Origin: Candidatus Woesearchaeota archaeon
GTDB lineage: Archaea > Nanobdellota > Nanobdellia > Woesearchaeales > GW2011-AR9
Length of the DNA stretch: 20,196 nt
Direction: 5' to 3'
NCBI GenBank assembly: GCA_016188105.1
Contig: JACPIL010000025.1
Span: 1-20,196 of the forward strand
Shown: positions 1-5,751 of the stretch, piece after piece
Position numbering within the stretch: position 1 is the stretch's first letter
Layout: each line of letters starts with the position of its first letter
Translations under genes and position numbers: made by a program
Notes under the pieces: generated by a model
Database searches by the model: none
The model's input: only the letters and a program-made list of their open reading frames with translations
What the model was told of the DNA's origin: nothing

Positions 1-21
1 TGTTTAAGTTAGCGTGGAAGG

Positions 22-46
22 GTAATTGATAAAGAAAAATAAAAAA
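22..46 (-). terminator. T-rich probable terminator after eL14
   Basis: Directly downstream of the eL14 stop codon, the minus strand reads as a T-rich run (TAATTTTTTATTTTTCTTT across the stop). Oligo-T tracts without a required hairpin are the usual archaeal terminator signal, so the eL34-eL14 transcript probably ends here. No start codon for a further minus-strand gene is visible in positions 1-46. Confidence 0.5.
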
Positions 47-421
47 TTACGCCTCAAGTGGCGCTTCTAAAGCTTCTTCAGTTTTTTTGACTTTTTTAGG
101 CTTAGCTTTCTTCTCCACGGCTGGAGCTTCTTTCTTAGCTTTCATCTTCTTTTGACGTTCAGCAACTTTCTTCGCTTTGGTTTCCCAGACTGACAAGCCT
201 TCTTTCTCAAATGCTTTCTTCACATCTGCAGAACTGGCTTTAGATTTGACACTAACAGTTTTATCCAATGGTTCCAGATGCCTGACATTTACTTTCTTGC
301 GCCTGACATCGCCATCAACAACCACATAACCATTACTCATTTCTTCAACCACAACACAAGTTCTTCCTGCATCTCTGCCTGCAATCTTGACACATAATCT
401 TCCTACTTCAAAGATACTCAT
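47..421 (-). CDS. rpl14e: Ribosomal protein eL14
   Basis: Large-subunit protein of the archaeal/eukaryotic eL14 family, 124 aa. The N-terminal half is the conserved KOW/SH3-like barrel, with the pattern GRLCVKIAGRDAGRTCVVVE at about residues 6-25 and the RRKKVNVRHLEPL strand at about 40-52. The C-terminal half is a Lys/Ala/Glu-rich tail. The ATG at 421 overlaps the eL34 stop as ATGA and is preceded by GAGGTG seven bases upstream, a good Shine-Dalgarno match. It was chosen over a longer in-frame ATG at 475 that would add 18 unrelated residues inside eL34. It is translationally coupled to eL34. In many archaea cmk lies between these two genes; here nothing does. The family call is firm. Confidence 0.93.
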   Translation of the reverse strand: MSIFEVGRLCVKIAGRDAGRTCVVVEEMSNGYVVVDGDVRRKKVNVRHLEPLDKTVSVKSKASSADVKKAFEKEGLSVWETKAKKVAERQKKMKAKKEAPAVEKKAKPKKVKKTEEALEAPLEA

Positions 422-693
422 TGTGATGCACCTCGTGTGCGTTGTTTCAATAACAGCCGAGTACAAGCAGAACATAACATTCCGCCATAAGGTCGTTCCG
501 GCCTTTTTGCCGTTTTAGGCATATTTCTCATTTTTGCCGGTCTTTCTCTTGGCACTCCCGCTAATTGTTTCTTACAGGAAGCGCAAAGTGCTTTGGAAGG
601 CTTCCTTTCCCGGTAGTGAACCGTAACTCTTCCTCCGGGTGTTTTCACAAATATTTTTCGTAATCGTCCTGATTTGAACATTCCTCGTGGCAT
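418..693 (-). CDS. rpl34e: Ribosomal protein eL34
   Basis: Zinc-binding large-subunit protein, 91 aa, typical length for archaeal eL34. Two CxxC pairs are present at C37/C40 and C74/C77, the zinc ligands of the family, with the GGRVTVHYRERKPSKA segment before the first pair. It starts at ATG 693 with GAGGT eight bases upstream. It is the first gene of a two-gene unit with eL14, preceded by a TATA box at 867-874 and a roughly 150-nt leader with three predicted hairpins. Transcription apart from the upstream EMC3/ERG2-like genes is inferred from that promoter. Confidence 0.95.
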   Translation of the reverse strand: MPRGMFKSGRLRKIFVKTPGGRVTVHYRERKPSKALCASCKKQLAGVPRERPAKMRNMPKTAKRPERPYGGMLCSACTRLLLKQRTRGASQ

Positions 694-718
694 AGTTTAG
701 ACCTCGCTATTTATTTAG

Positions 719-848
719 ATGATTTTGAAAAACTATTCAAAATCATTCTTAGAAGGGGTTGTTAATTCCAAACCCTTCTATAGAAGCAAATTAGAATGAA
801 ATCACTTTCAATCCGAGTTGCCTCCAAGATTATTCCCTGTGGGATAAT
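719..848 (-). promoter_or_regulatory. Structured 5' leader of eL34-eL14 (three hairpins)
   Basis: Three predicted hairpins lie between the TATA box and the eL34 start. 719-746 is a perfect 11-bp stem (ATGATTTTGAA/TTCAAAATCAT) with a 6-nt loop. 751-779 is a stem of 7+3 bp with one mismatch (AGAAGGG/CCCTTCT). 829-848 is an 8-bp stem with one bulge (ATTAT+CCC/GGG+ATAAT). The last lies near the predicted 5' end of the mRNA and the first two sit 25-85 nt before the start codon. A long structured leader on a ribosomal protein mRNA is compatible with autogenous control, but no known ligand motif was recognised. The paired hairpins at 719-779 could instead end a short leader RNA. Confidence 0.5.
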
Positions 849-866
849 AGTTCAGATGAGCAGTGT

Positions 867-874
867 TTTATAAA
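867..874 (-). promoter_or_regulatory. TATA box with BRE for eL34-eL14
   Basis: On the minus strand the sequence GAAACCTTTATAAAACAC has the form of an archaeal BRE (GAAAC) followed by TATA (TTTATAAA). It closely resembles the promoter in front of uL3. Transcription would start about 25 nt downstream, near 845, leaving a leader of about 150 nt. Confidence 0.6.
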
Positions 875-879
875 GGTTT

Positions 880-1041
880 CTACAATTCAAGCTCTCAGAA
901 AAGTTGCCGCCTAGGCCTTAAGATTAGCTGAGCTAAGCGAGGGCGAAGCCTAATAATTAAGTTGCTTTTTCTTTTCAATATGCAAAGGAGAAAAAGACGA
1001 GGCTAATGGCCAAGGCGACTTTTCAGAAATTCCTACAATTC
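880..1041. repeat. 144-bp palindromic element flanked by 9-bp direct repeats
   Basis: CTACAATTC occurs at 880-888 and again at 1033-1041, bracketing 889-1032. The bracketed segment folds end to end. 899-908 (AAAAGTTGCC) pairs with 1014-1023 (GGCGACTTTT) with one G-U pair, and GGCC 914-917 pairs with GGCC 1008-1011. Inside are a hairpin at 924-936 (TTAGC/GCTAA), AGCCT 947-951 with AGGCT 1000-1004, and CTTTTTCT 965-972 with AGAAAAAG 989-996. Imperfect terminal inverted repeats plus a 9-bp flanking repeat look like a MITE-type insertion with a target duplication. The right-hand copy contains the stop codon of the ERG2-like gene. It codes for no protein. A structured non-coding RNA or 3'-UTR structure is the alternative reading. 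Confidence 0.5.
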
Positions 1042-1641
1042 CTCAACTCGCGGCATTCTTCCCTTAAGCAATTTGCTCATGGTAAACTTGCCGTACCATT
1101 CCAACGTCTCTCGTAATGCAACCTTATCTAAAGTGCTGGTGAATATCTCCACTAGCCCTTGAGGAAGCATGGAAGGAATATTCCCCACCCCATATTCCAA
1201 CATGATAGTGCCATCGGTGGTGCTGTATTCCTTGACTTGCCCAGGATTTAAAACAGCCATCCCGCCTAAACTATACAAAGTAGGAGTCAATTCTTCTACG
1301 CCATCGCCCGTAATAGAACACCGCATTTCTCCCCGCAGCATGATATCTCTTACCACTGCCCTATATCTTCCAGAATATCCCGCTGTACCTACCGCGGTAC
1401 TCCAGATCAACAAATATTCATCAAAAGAAGCGTGCAGCAAAGCCATTTTCCCTAATGCATCGCCAGTTTTGTTGGTAATCCAATGCCGTGGGCCAGTATA
1501 AACCTGCTCAGGATATGCCGCTGATAATTTTCCTGTAAGCTCATCTAACATTGCTGAAGCTCCAGTCTTAGCAACATACGCTCTCCGAGCGACATCGTTA
1601 CAAACCGTAAACAACGTATTTGGATCAAAAACAGCTGCCAT
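1033..1641 (-). CDS. ERG2 / sigma-1 receptor family protein, soluble form
   Basis: 202-aa protein resembling eukaryotic sterol C8-C7 isomerase ERG2 and the sigma-1 receptor along most of its length. Recalled human sigma-1 receptor aligns nearly without gaps: LLHAS-x-(D/S)EY at 68-76, SGRY at 90-93, EYG-x-G-x-IPS at 149-157. The two acidic ligand-pocket residues, Asp126 and Glu172 in human, are present as D99 and E149, and Tyr103 as Y76. The N-terminal membrane helix of the eukaryotic proteins is absent, so it should be cytosolic or peripheral. It starts at ATG 1641 with AGGT upstream, 12 nt after the EMC3-like gene, and is probably co-transcribed with it. Family membership is well supported. 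The substrate is unknown; sterols are not expected in archaea, so an isoprenoid or lipid ligand is only a guess. Confidence 0.85.
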   Translation of the reverse strand: MAAVFDPNTLFTVCNDVARRAYVAKTGASAMLDELTGKLSAAYPEQVYTGPRHWITNKTGDALGKMALLHASFDEYLLIWSTAVGTAGYSGRYRAVVRDIMLRGEMRCSITGDGVEELTPTLYSLGGMAVLNPGQVKEYSTTDGTIMLEYGVGNIPSMLPQGLVEIFTSTLDKVALRETLEWYGKFTMSKLLKGRMPRVEEL

Positions 1642-1653
1642 AGGAATTTACCT

Positions 1654-2415
1654 TTAATAAACCTTCAAAACTTTCCTCAAACCTAAACTAAAGACAATAG
1701 AGGAAATAAAATAGATCGCCAGCCAGCCAGGCTGCCAGCCGAATAAAGATAAGCCCCCTAACGGTTTCAATTTATTGTAATTTATGGTAATCTTCTCGAT
1801 ATCAGAATTTTTGAACATAGAAACTTGATCTTCATATTTCAATTCCTTGGTGATAAGCACTTTCTTCTGCTGTTCAGTCTCGCCAGTCTTTACCGCAAGC
1901 GTGTGCTCTCCTTCCGAACTCTTCATGCGCCAACTAATTTCCCCGTTACTTATTGGTTGTTTGACATCAGATAACAATTCCGTCCCATCATCAGCAACTA
2001 ATTCGGCATCACCAGTAACCCCTTTGGCAAAAGTCGCAGTCACACTATAGGTCTCTCCAGGATAAATTGGTTCAAAAGACAAATGACCAGACATCCAAGA
2101 AAAGATCAAGATGATCGGCAGCATAGTGATCAATGTTGCCTTCAAGGAATGCTTCATGTAATCCATGTTGGATTTCATCGCTTCCTTCTGCACTTTCATC
2201 ATCTCTTCCGGATGCTGACGCAGCTCTTTCATCCGCTTCTGAAACTCTTTCTGCTGTTCCTTGAGACGCTTCATCTCATTCTGATCGGTCAAGAATTTAT
2301 AGGCTACCGTGATGATGACCGAGATAACTAAAGAGACTAAAATGATGAGTAAAAGCGGGCTTTTAGTTAGCAAAGGCCCTAATACAGGATTCAAAACTGG
2401 ATCTAAAAATGACAT
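1654..2415 (-). CDS. EMC3/TMCO1-like (DUF106) membrane protein insertase
   Basis: Archaeal member of the Oxa1/YidC/EMC3 superfamily, which inserts proteins into the membrane; DUF106 genes sit next to secY in many archaea. 253 aa. The N-terminal LDPVL-x-PVLGPLL stretch is followed by TM1 at about 18-40, the TDQNEMKRLKEQQKEFQKRM coiled-coil arm at about 44-75, TM2 at about 91-107 and TM3 near the C-terminus at about 227-245. Between TM2 and TM3 lies an extracytoplasmic domain of about 115 residues rich in predicted beta strands. ATG 2415 was chosen over ATG 2430 because a TATA box centred at 2441-2442 puts the transcript start at the codon itself (leaderless), and GAGG abuts the 2430 ATG too closely to serve it. 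Confidence 0.87.
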   Translation of the reverse strand: MSFLDPVLNPVLGPLLTKSPLLLIILVSLVISVIITVAYKFLTDQNEMKRLKEQQKEFQKRMKELRQHPEEMMKVQKEAMKSNMDYMKHSLKATLITMLPIILIFSWMSGHLSFEPIYPGETYSVTATFAKGVTGDAELVADDGTELLSDVKQPISNGEISWRMKSSEGEHTLAVKTGETEQQKKVLITKELKYEDQVSMFKNSDIEKITINYNKLKPLGGLSLFGWQPGWLAIYFISSIVFSLGLRKVLKVY

Positions 2416-2437
2416 AGCAAGAAAAGTCATCCTCTAT

Positions 2438-2445
2438 TTTATAAA
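2438..2445 (-). promoter_or_regulatory. TATA box of the EMC3-like gene (leaderless)
   Basis: TTTATAAA on the minus strand, centred 26-27 nt before ATG 2415. That is the spacing expected if transcription begins at the start codon. This implies that the EMC3-ERG2-like pair has its own promoter. Confidence 0.5.
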
Positions 2446-2487
2446 TATTGTGAAGGAAAAGAAGAAGATAATAAAAATAGAAAAATT

Positions 2488-2970
2488 CTATTGCTCTGGA
2501 TTTCTAAGAAGACCTTTGCTTTCTGAAGTAATAATATGTTTTTCGCCTTGATAAATATTACCTGTAAGGCCTTTGCCAAGTGTTCTCTCTTCAGAATTAT
2601 ACACATGACCACCAATGGCAATCGGACTAAAGGTCGCCCCATACATCCTTGGAGCAGAATCATGATTTCCAATCCACCATTTTTCTCGATCTATTGAAAA
2701 CTTCTCTCCTTGAGAAATTCCACCCATCACGGTTTTCGCTTCCAAAGGAGACAGCACTGTTTCTGTTGATCCTATTATTGTTTCTGTAGAATCGATTGAT
2801 CCATGAATAGCTTTTGCTTCCAGTGGAGAGATTATTCTTTCTGTTGAATAAAGAACCGTTTCTGTTGATCCAATTAATTCTCTAGAATCGATTATCGTTT
2901 TAATTCCTTCCATCTTAATCGGCTTAATTATTTTCCCAACCGTTAATCCACCATCATAATTCTGTTCCAT
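2488..2970 (-). CDS. Internally repetitive protein of unknown function
   Basis: No family recognised. 160 aa from ATG 2970, chosen because GGTGA lies five bases upstream; an ATG two codons earlier sits too close to it. It contains a degenerate duplication: residues 27-57 (IDSRELIGSTETVL ... SPLEAK ... HG) and 59-84 (IDSTETIIGSTETVLSPLEAK ... GG). QGEK recurs at 87-90 and 141-144. No signal peptide, transmembrane segment or cysteine is apparent. The many Ile/Ser/Thr/Gly residues with regular spacing suggest a beta-rich repeat fold, which is inference. It lies between a small membrane protein and the EMC3-like gene in the region downstream of secY, where adk is found in many archaea. A TATA box at 3005-3012 would give it a short leader. 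Confidence 0.6.
   Translation of the reverse strand: MEQNYDGGLTVGKIIKPIKMEGIKTIIDSRELIGSTETVLYSTERIISPLEAKAIHGSIDSTETIIGSTETVLSPLEAKTVMGGISQGEKFSIDREKWWIGNHDSAPRMYGATFSPIAIGGHVYNSEERTLGKGLTGNIYQGEKHIITSESKGLLRNPEQ
2719..2895 (-). repeat. Degenerate internal repeat inside the unknown gene
   Basis: The duplicated blocks of the repetitive protein are also visible in DNA. On the plus strand GTTTCTGTTGATCC occurs in both copies, each followed by a diverged stretch and AGAATCGATT. Conservation at nucleotide level suggests a fairly recent duplication or gene conversion within the gene. Confidence 0.55.
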
Positions 2971-3004
2971 CAGCATCACCTTTTGGTGAAGAAAGAAATT
3001 TGAA

Positions 3005-3012
3005 TTTATAAA
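3005..3012 (-). promoter_or_regulatory. Possible TATA box for the repetitive protein gene
   Basis: TTTATAAA on the minus strand, preceded by GGAAG. It overlaps the stop codon of the upstream membrane protein gene. Start of transcription would be near 2983, giving a leader of about 13 nt that just includes the GGTGA ribosome-binding site. Confidence 0.4.
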
Positions 3013-3386
3013 ACTTCCGAGATCTTCCCGGCAATATACCCAACCGCAGCAAAACAAATCTGATTATAGCCGCCTAAAATTACCCCCATCACTGCATTTC
3101 CCAGCGCCATTCTTCCTGCAAAAGACAGCGGATTTGTTAATCGCGGTTCTTGGATCGCCTGTGAATATGCTTCCACACCGCCGCGAGCTGCAAACATTCC
3201 TGCTGAAAGCATGGAAGGCCCATAATACAATAAAGCTTCATACTCTATGGAAATGCCTTTAGCTTTCGCCCAACCCAACATCAACCCACCAGCAGCACAC
3301 GCCGCGCCAGAAATAGAAGCACACAAGATTGCCGTAACTTTATCGTCTAAAGTTGCATCCATATTTATTTCCATGAATTTCTGCAT
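3006..3386 (-). CDS. Small multi-pass membrane protein, unknown function
   Basis: Not recognised. Up to 126 aa. A short polar N-terminus (LDDK at 13-16) is followed by hydrophobic, Gly/Ala-rich segments at about 18-39, 53-70 and 90-122, the last long enough for two helices, so three or four membrane spans are likely. The small-residue content (GAACAAGG, AARGG) suggests tight helix packing. It begins 39 nt after secY with no TATA box between, so it is probably co-transcribed with secY. ATG 3386 is used; ATGs at 3374 and 3362 are also possible, and no strong ribosome-binding site decides between them. Confidence 0.6.
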   Translation of the reverse strand: MQKFMEINMDATLDDKVTAILCASISGAACAAGGLMLGWAKAKGISIEYEALLYYGPSMLSAGMFAARGGVEAYSQAIQEPRLTNPLSFAGRMALGNAVMGVILGGYNQICFAAVGYIAGKISEVL

Positions 3387-3408
3387 CGCGAGATGCTCTG
3401 TTTTGATT

Positions 3409-3427
3409 AACCTTTTCCTAAAAGGTT
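3409..3427 (-). other. Perfect 8-bp hairpin over the secY stop codon
   Basis: AACCTTTT/AAAAGGTT with a 3-nt loop includes the TAA stop of secY. The following RNA is A-rich, not U-rich, so it is not a typical terminator. It could be an RNA-processing or stability element, or chance. Confidence 0.35.
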
Positions 3428-4811
3428 ACTCCATAAATTTACGCATAGCAGGATGCATATCCATCATATGCTGCTTGGCAATTTCTTCATACAACTTATA
3501 CACAATACTTACCGCTAACACGATACTGGTTCCATTTGCCAACGCTCCGGTTAAATCTGCCATGGCTGCCAATAAACCGATAGCTGCACCGCCTATAATA
3601 GTCAGCGGCCAAATGTACCTATTTAAGACCATTTCTAAAACTCGCTCATCTCTTCTAAATCCTGGAATCTGTAATCCGGAAGCAAGAATTTGCCGTGCCT
3701 GGCTTTTTGCATCCATGTTTGCCGTCTGCACCCAGAAAATACTGAACACGATCGCACCTGCCACCAGAACGACCATATACACCAGAGCCTGTCCGATCTG
3801 TGACAGAGTGAAAGTTCCACGAATGATGCTACTCACTAAATCGGGAGCACTCAACCAATACACCACACCGCTAGCTGGAGAATTGCCGGCAAAAGTTCCT
3901 AACAAGGGAAATCCCCAGTTCTCAAACAGTCTGGCAAATAACTGCACGTTTGCCAATAATGCGGCTACTAAAATTACTGGGATGTTTGAAGTGTAAAAGA
4001 AATTTAACGGCCATCTAATTCCTTGTCCACGAACTCGGCCAAAGGATAAAGGGATTTCAACTTTCATTGATTGGGCATACACCGCAACCCCAAATACTAA
4101 CACGGTAGAAGCAATTCCTGCCAGCATCAGCGCAGCAGTGGTTACGTCTCCCCCGATCAAAGATTGGATCAAAGCGGGAATGGCTCCTGCTGAAATGTCT
4201 GGATTAGTCGGCGAGGGAAGGAAGTTAAAAGCGCGGATAAACAATTGCTGTGCCACTCCTGCGGCAATAAATAAACTGATTCCTGAACCAAATCCCCATT
4301 TACTGACTACTTCATCCATAAACATGATCACAATGCCGCCCAGGATCAGCTGGAAGATCAACATCGCTTCTAATTGTGCAAATAACGATGTTCCGACTAA
4401 TGAATTTGAAGGTGCTAGACCGCCCATCAGAACATATACAGCCGCTTCAAAAATGACAAAGACTACCCCTAACAATTTTTGCAAGCCTTGAAATTTTTTC
4501 TTGCCCTCCGGCGTGGTTAAATCAATCTTTAACATCCCTGTTCCAGAAAGTAATTGCAATACAATTGAGGAAGTTACTAAAGGGCCAATACCTAAAGAGA
4601 TGATACTTCCAAAGGAAGCGCCTAAAATAATAGATAAAAATTCAAATTGCTGCAGCGCGTTTTCTCCCAACCCATATAATGGAATAAACCCCATCACGAA
4701 AAAAAGAACCAGGATCAACGAAGTCCATTTTAGCTTCTCTTTGAACGACAAGCGCTGCTTCGGACCTTTCACCTCGGGAAGGTTTGAAATAACTTTATCC
4801 AGGAAAGACAT
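3426..4811 (-). CDS. secY: Preprotein translocase subunit SecY
   Basis: Central pore subunit of the SecYE-beta (Sec61) channel for secretion and membrane insertion, 461 aa, normal archaeal length. It begins with the family N-terminus MSFLDKVISNLPEVKGPKQR and the amphipathic helix before TM1. Later landmarks are the plug-region LGIGPLVTSSIVLQLL at about 77-92, the WGFGSGISLFIAAGVAQQ motif of the middle helices, the cytoplasmic loop FGRVRGQGIRWPLNF and the late cytoplasmic loop IPGFRRDERVLE. Ten membrane helices can be placed. ATG 4811 follows the uL15 stop by 7 nt; an upstream in-frame ATG at 4847 would overlap uL15 and adds residues unlike the family. It is the last member of the canonical order here. 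Confidence 0.96.
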   Translation of the reverse strand: MSFLDKVISNLPEVKGPKQRLSFKEKLKWTSLILVLFFVMGFIPLYGLGENALQQFEFLSIILGASFGSIISLGIGPLVTSSIVLQLLSGTGMLKIDLTTPEGKKKFQGLQKLLGVVFVIFEAAVYVLMGGLAPSNSLVGTSLFAQLEAMLIFQLILGGIVIMFMDEVVSKWGFGSGISLFIAAGVAQQLFIRAFNFLPSPTNPDISAGAIPALIQSLIGGDVTTAALMLAGIASTVLVFGVAVYAQSMKVEIPLSFGRVRGQGIRWPLNFFYTSNIPVILVAALLANVQLFARLFENWGFPLLGTFAGNSPASGVVYWLSAPDLVSSIIRGTFTLSQIGQALVYMVVLVAGAIVFSIFWVQTANMDAKSQARQILASGLQIPGFRRDERVLEMVLNRYIWPLTIIGGAAIGLLAAMADLTGALANGTSIVLAVSIVYKLYEEIAKQHMMDMHPAMRKFME

Positions 4812-4818
4812 TTTGTCA

Positions 4819-5298
4819 TTATGCAGTTTCTTCCGCTGAGGAATCATCCTCGACTACTGAAGAGACTACTTCTCCGCCTGCAGCTTTAATTTTCTCAACT
4901 GCGCGGGAACTGCACTTTGCAACCGTAATTTTCAATTTTAATGAGGTGTTACCGGTTCCCAGCAGCTTGGTATATCCTAAAGCTCCAAGATCAATAGAAT
5001 AAAATGCTCCTTCTTTAAGTGCTTTTCCTTCATCCACTAATTTTTGAACGCGTTTGGAAGTGAAATAATGAACATTGACCGCCTTTCCATTCGTTCTGCT
5101 CTTGGAAGTAAAACCGTGCTGTCCCATGATGTGACCAGCTTTCACATGCTTCATCCTCATGTGTCCTGCTCGCTTACCAGAACCAGCAAAACCGCGTCCG
5201 CCTCGAGAACCTGCTCCTCGCCTTTTCTTTCGAGCTCCGCCGCCATGCGTACTTCCACCGCGGTACTTGACAACTTTTTTACGTTTATTTGTTACCAT
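4819..5298 (-). CDS. rpl15: Ribosomal protein uL15
   Basis: Large-subunit protein at the base of the central protuberance, 159 aa. The N-terminal Arg/Gly-rich extension that enters rRNA (RGGSTHGGGARKKRRGAGSR at about 13-32, then GGRGFAGSGKRAGH) is characteristic. The C-terminal globular part has LGALGYTKLLG and the final VEKIKAAGGEV helix-turn. A short acidic tail follows (EDDSSAEETA). It lies 23 nt after uL30 and 7 nt before secY, the usual archaeal arrangement. Confidence 0.94.
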   Translation of the reverse strand: MVTNKRKKVVKYRGGSTHGGGARKKRRGAGSRGGRGFAGSGKRAGHMRMKHVKAGHIMGQHGFTSKSRTNGKAVNVHYFTSKRVQKLVDEGKALKEGAFYSIDLGALGYTKLLGTGNTSLKLKITVAKCSSRAVEKIKAAGGEVVSSVVEDDSSAEETA

Positions 5299-5321
5299 GA
5301 GATCACTTCAATGATATAAAT

Positions 5322-5744
5322 TCACAACATCCTCTTCAGTAGATCTTTCATCTTTTCTCCTCTATAACCAAGAGTGCCGCCTTTACTAAAAGGATCTTTT
5401 ATTCCCTTCCTATCAAACCCTTTTCGAGGCGAATTAAGAGCAAAATAACGTTTATACTTTTTACCATTAACTTCCAAAGCTTTACCTCTGCCTTCTAAGA
5501 GTTGGCCGCGCTTCTGTACTAATTCTTGAAAAGTGCCATCATCAATTTCGCCCCAAGTAACATAATCTTTAACCTTGAAAAGCATTCCTTGATAAGTAGA
5601 AGTATTTTCAATAACTACGCAATGATTTTTGCGATGTAGATTTAACATAGCCAAGGTTTCCTTGACAGGTTGAACTACTTTAACCATTCCTCTTACTAAG
5701 ACCACTGCCAATTTTCCTTTTCCAGTTTTTTCTTGAGGAGCCAT
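5322..5744 (-). CDS. rpl30: Ribosomal protein uL30
   Basis: Large-subunit protein of the uL30/eukaryotic L7 family, 140 aa, the long archaeal form. The domain starts with LAVVLVRGMVKVVQPVKETL and contains LNLHRKNHCVVIE at about 35-47, matching the L30 ferredoxin-like fold. The archaeal C-terminal extension includes FALNSPRKGFDRKGIKDPF and GGTLGYRG. It starts at ATG 5744, 7 nt after uS5. Confidence 0.92.
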   Translation of the reverse strand: MAPQEKTGKGKLAVVLVRGMVKVVQPVKETLAMLNLHRKNHCVVIENTSTYQGMLFKVKDYVTWGEIDDGTFQELVQKRGQLLEGRGKALEVNGKKYKRYFALNSPRKGFDRKGIKDPFSKGGTLGYRGEKMKDLLKRML

Positions 5745-5751
5745 GGTATGT

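Noticed and set aside
924..960. TTAGCTCAG on the minus strand, resembling a tRNA D-arm
   Set aside because: No T-arm or matching acceptor stem could be placed, and the bases are explained by the palindromic element's hairpin.
2976..2989. Hairpin TCACC-AAAA-GGTGA covering the ribosome-binding site of the repetitive protein gene
   Set aside because: The TATA box at 3005-3012 predicts a transcript starting near 2983, which would not include the 5' arm. It could matter only on read-through transcripts from secY.
3357..3443. Similar MRKFME at the secY C-terminus and MQKFME at the start of the next gene, with 14 of 18 matching bases
   Set aside because: Too short to separate a local duplication from coincidence; no longer similarity extends on either side.
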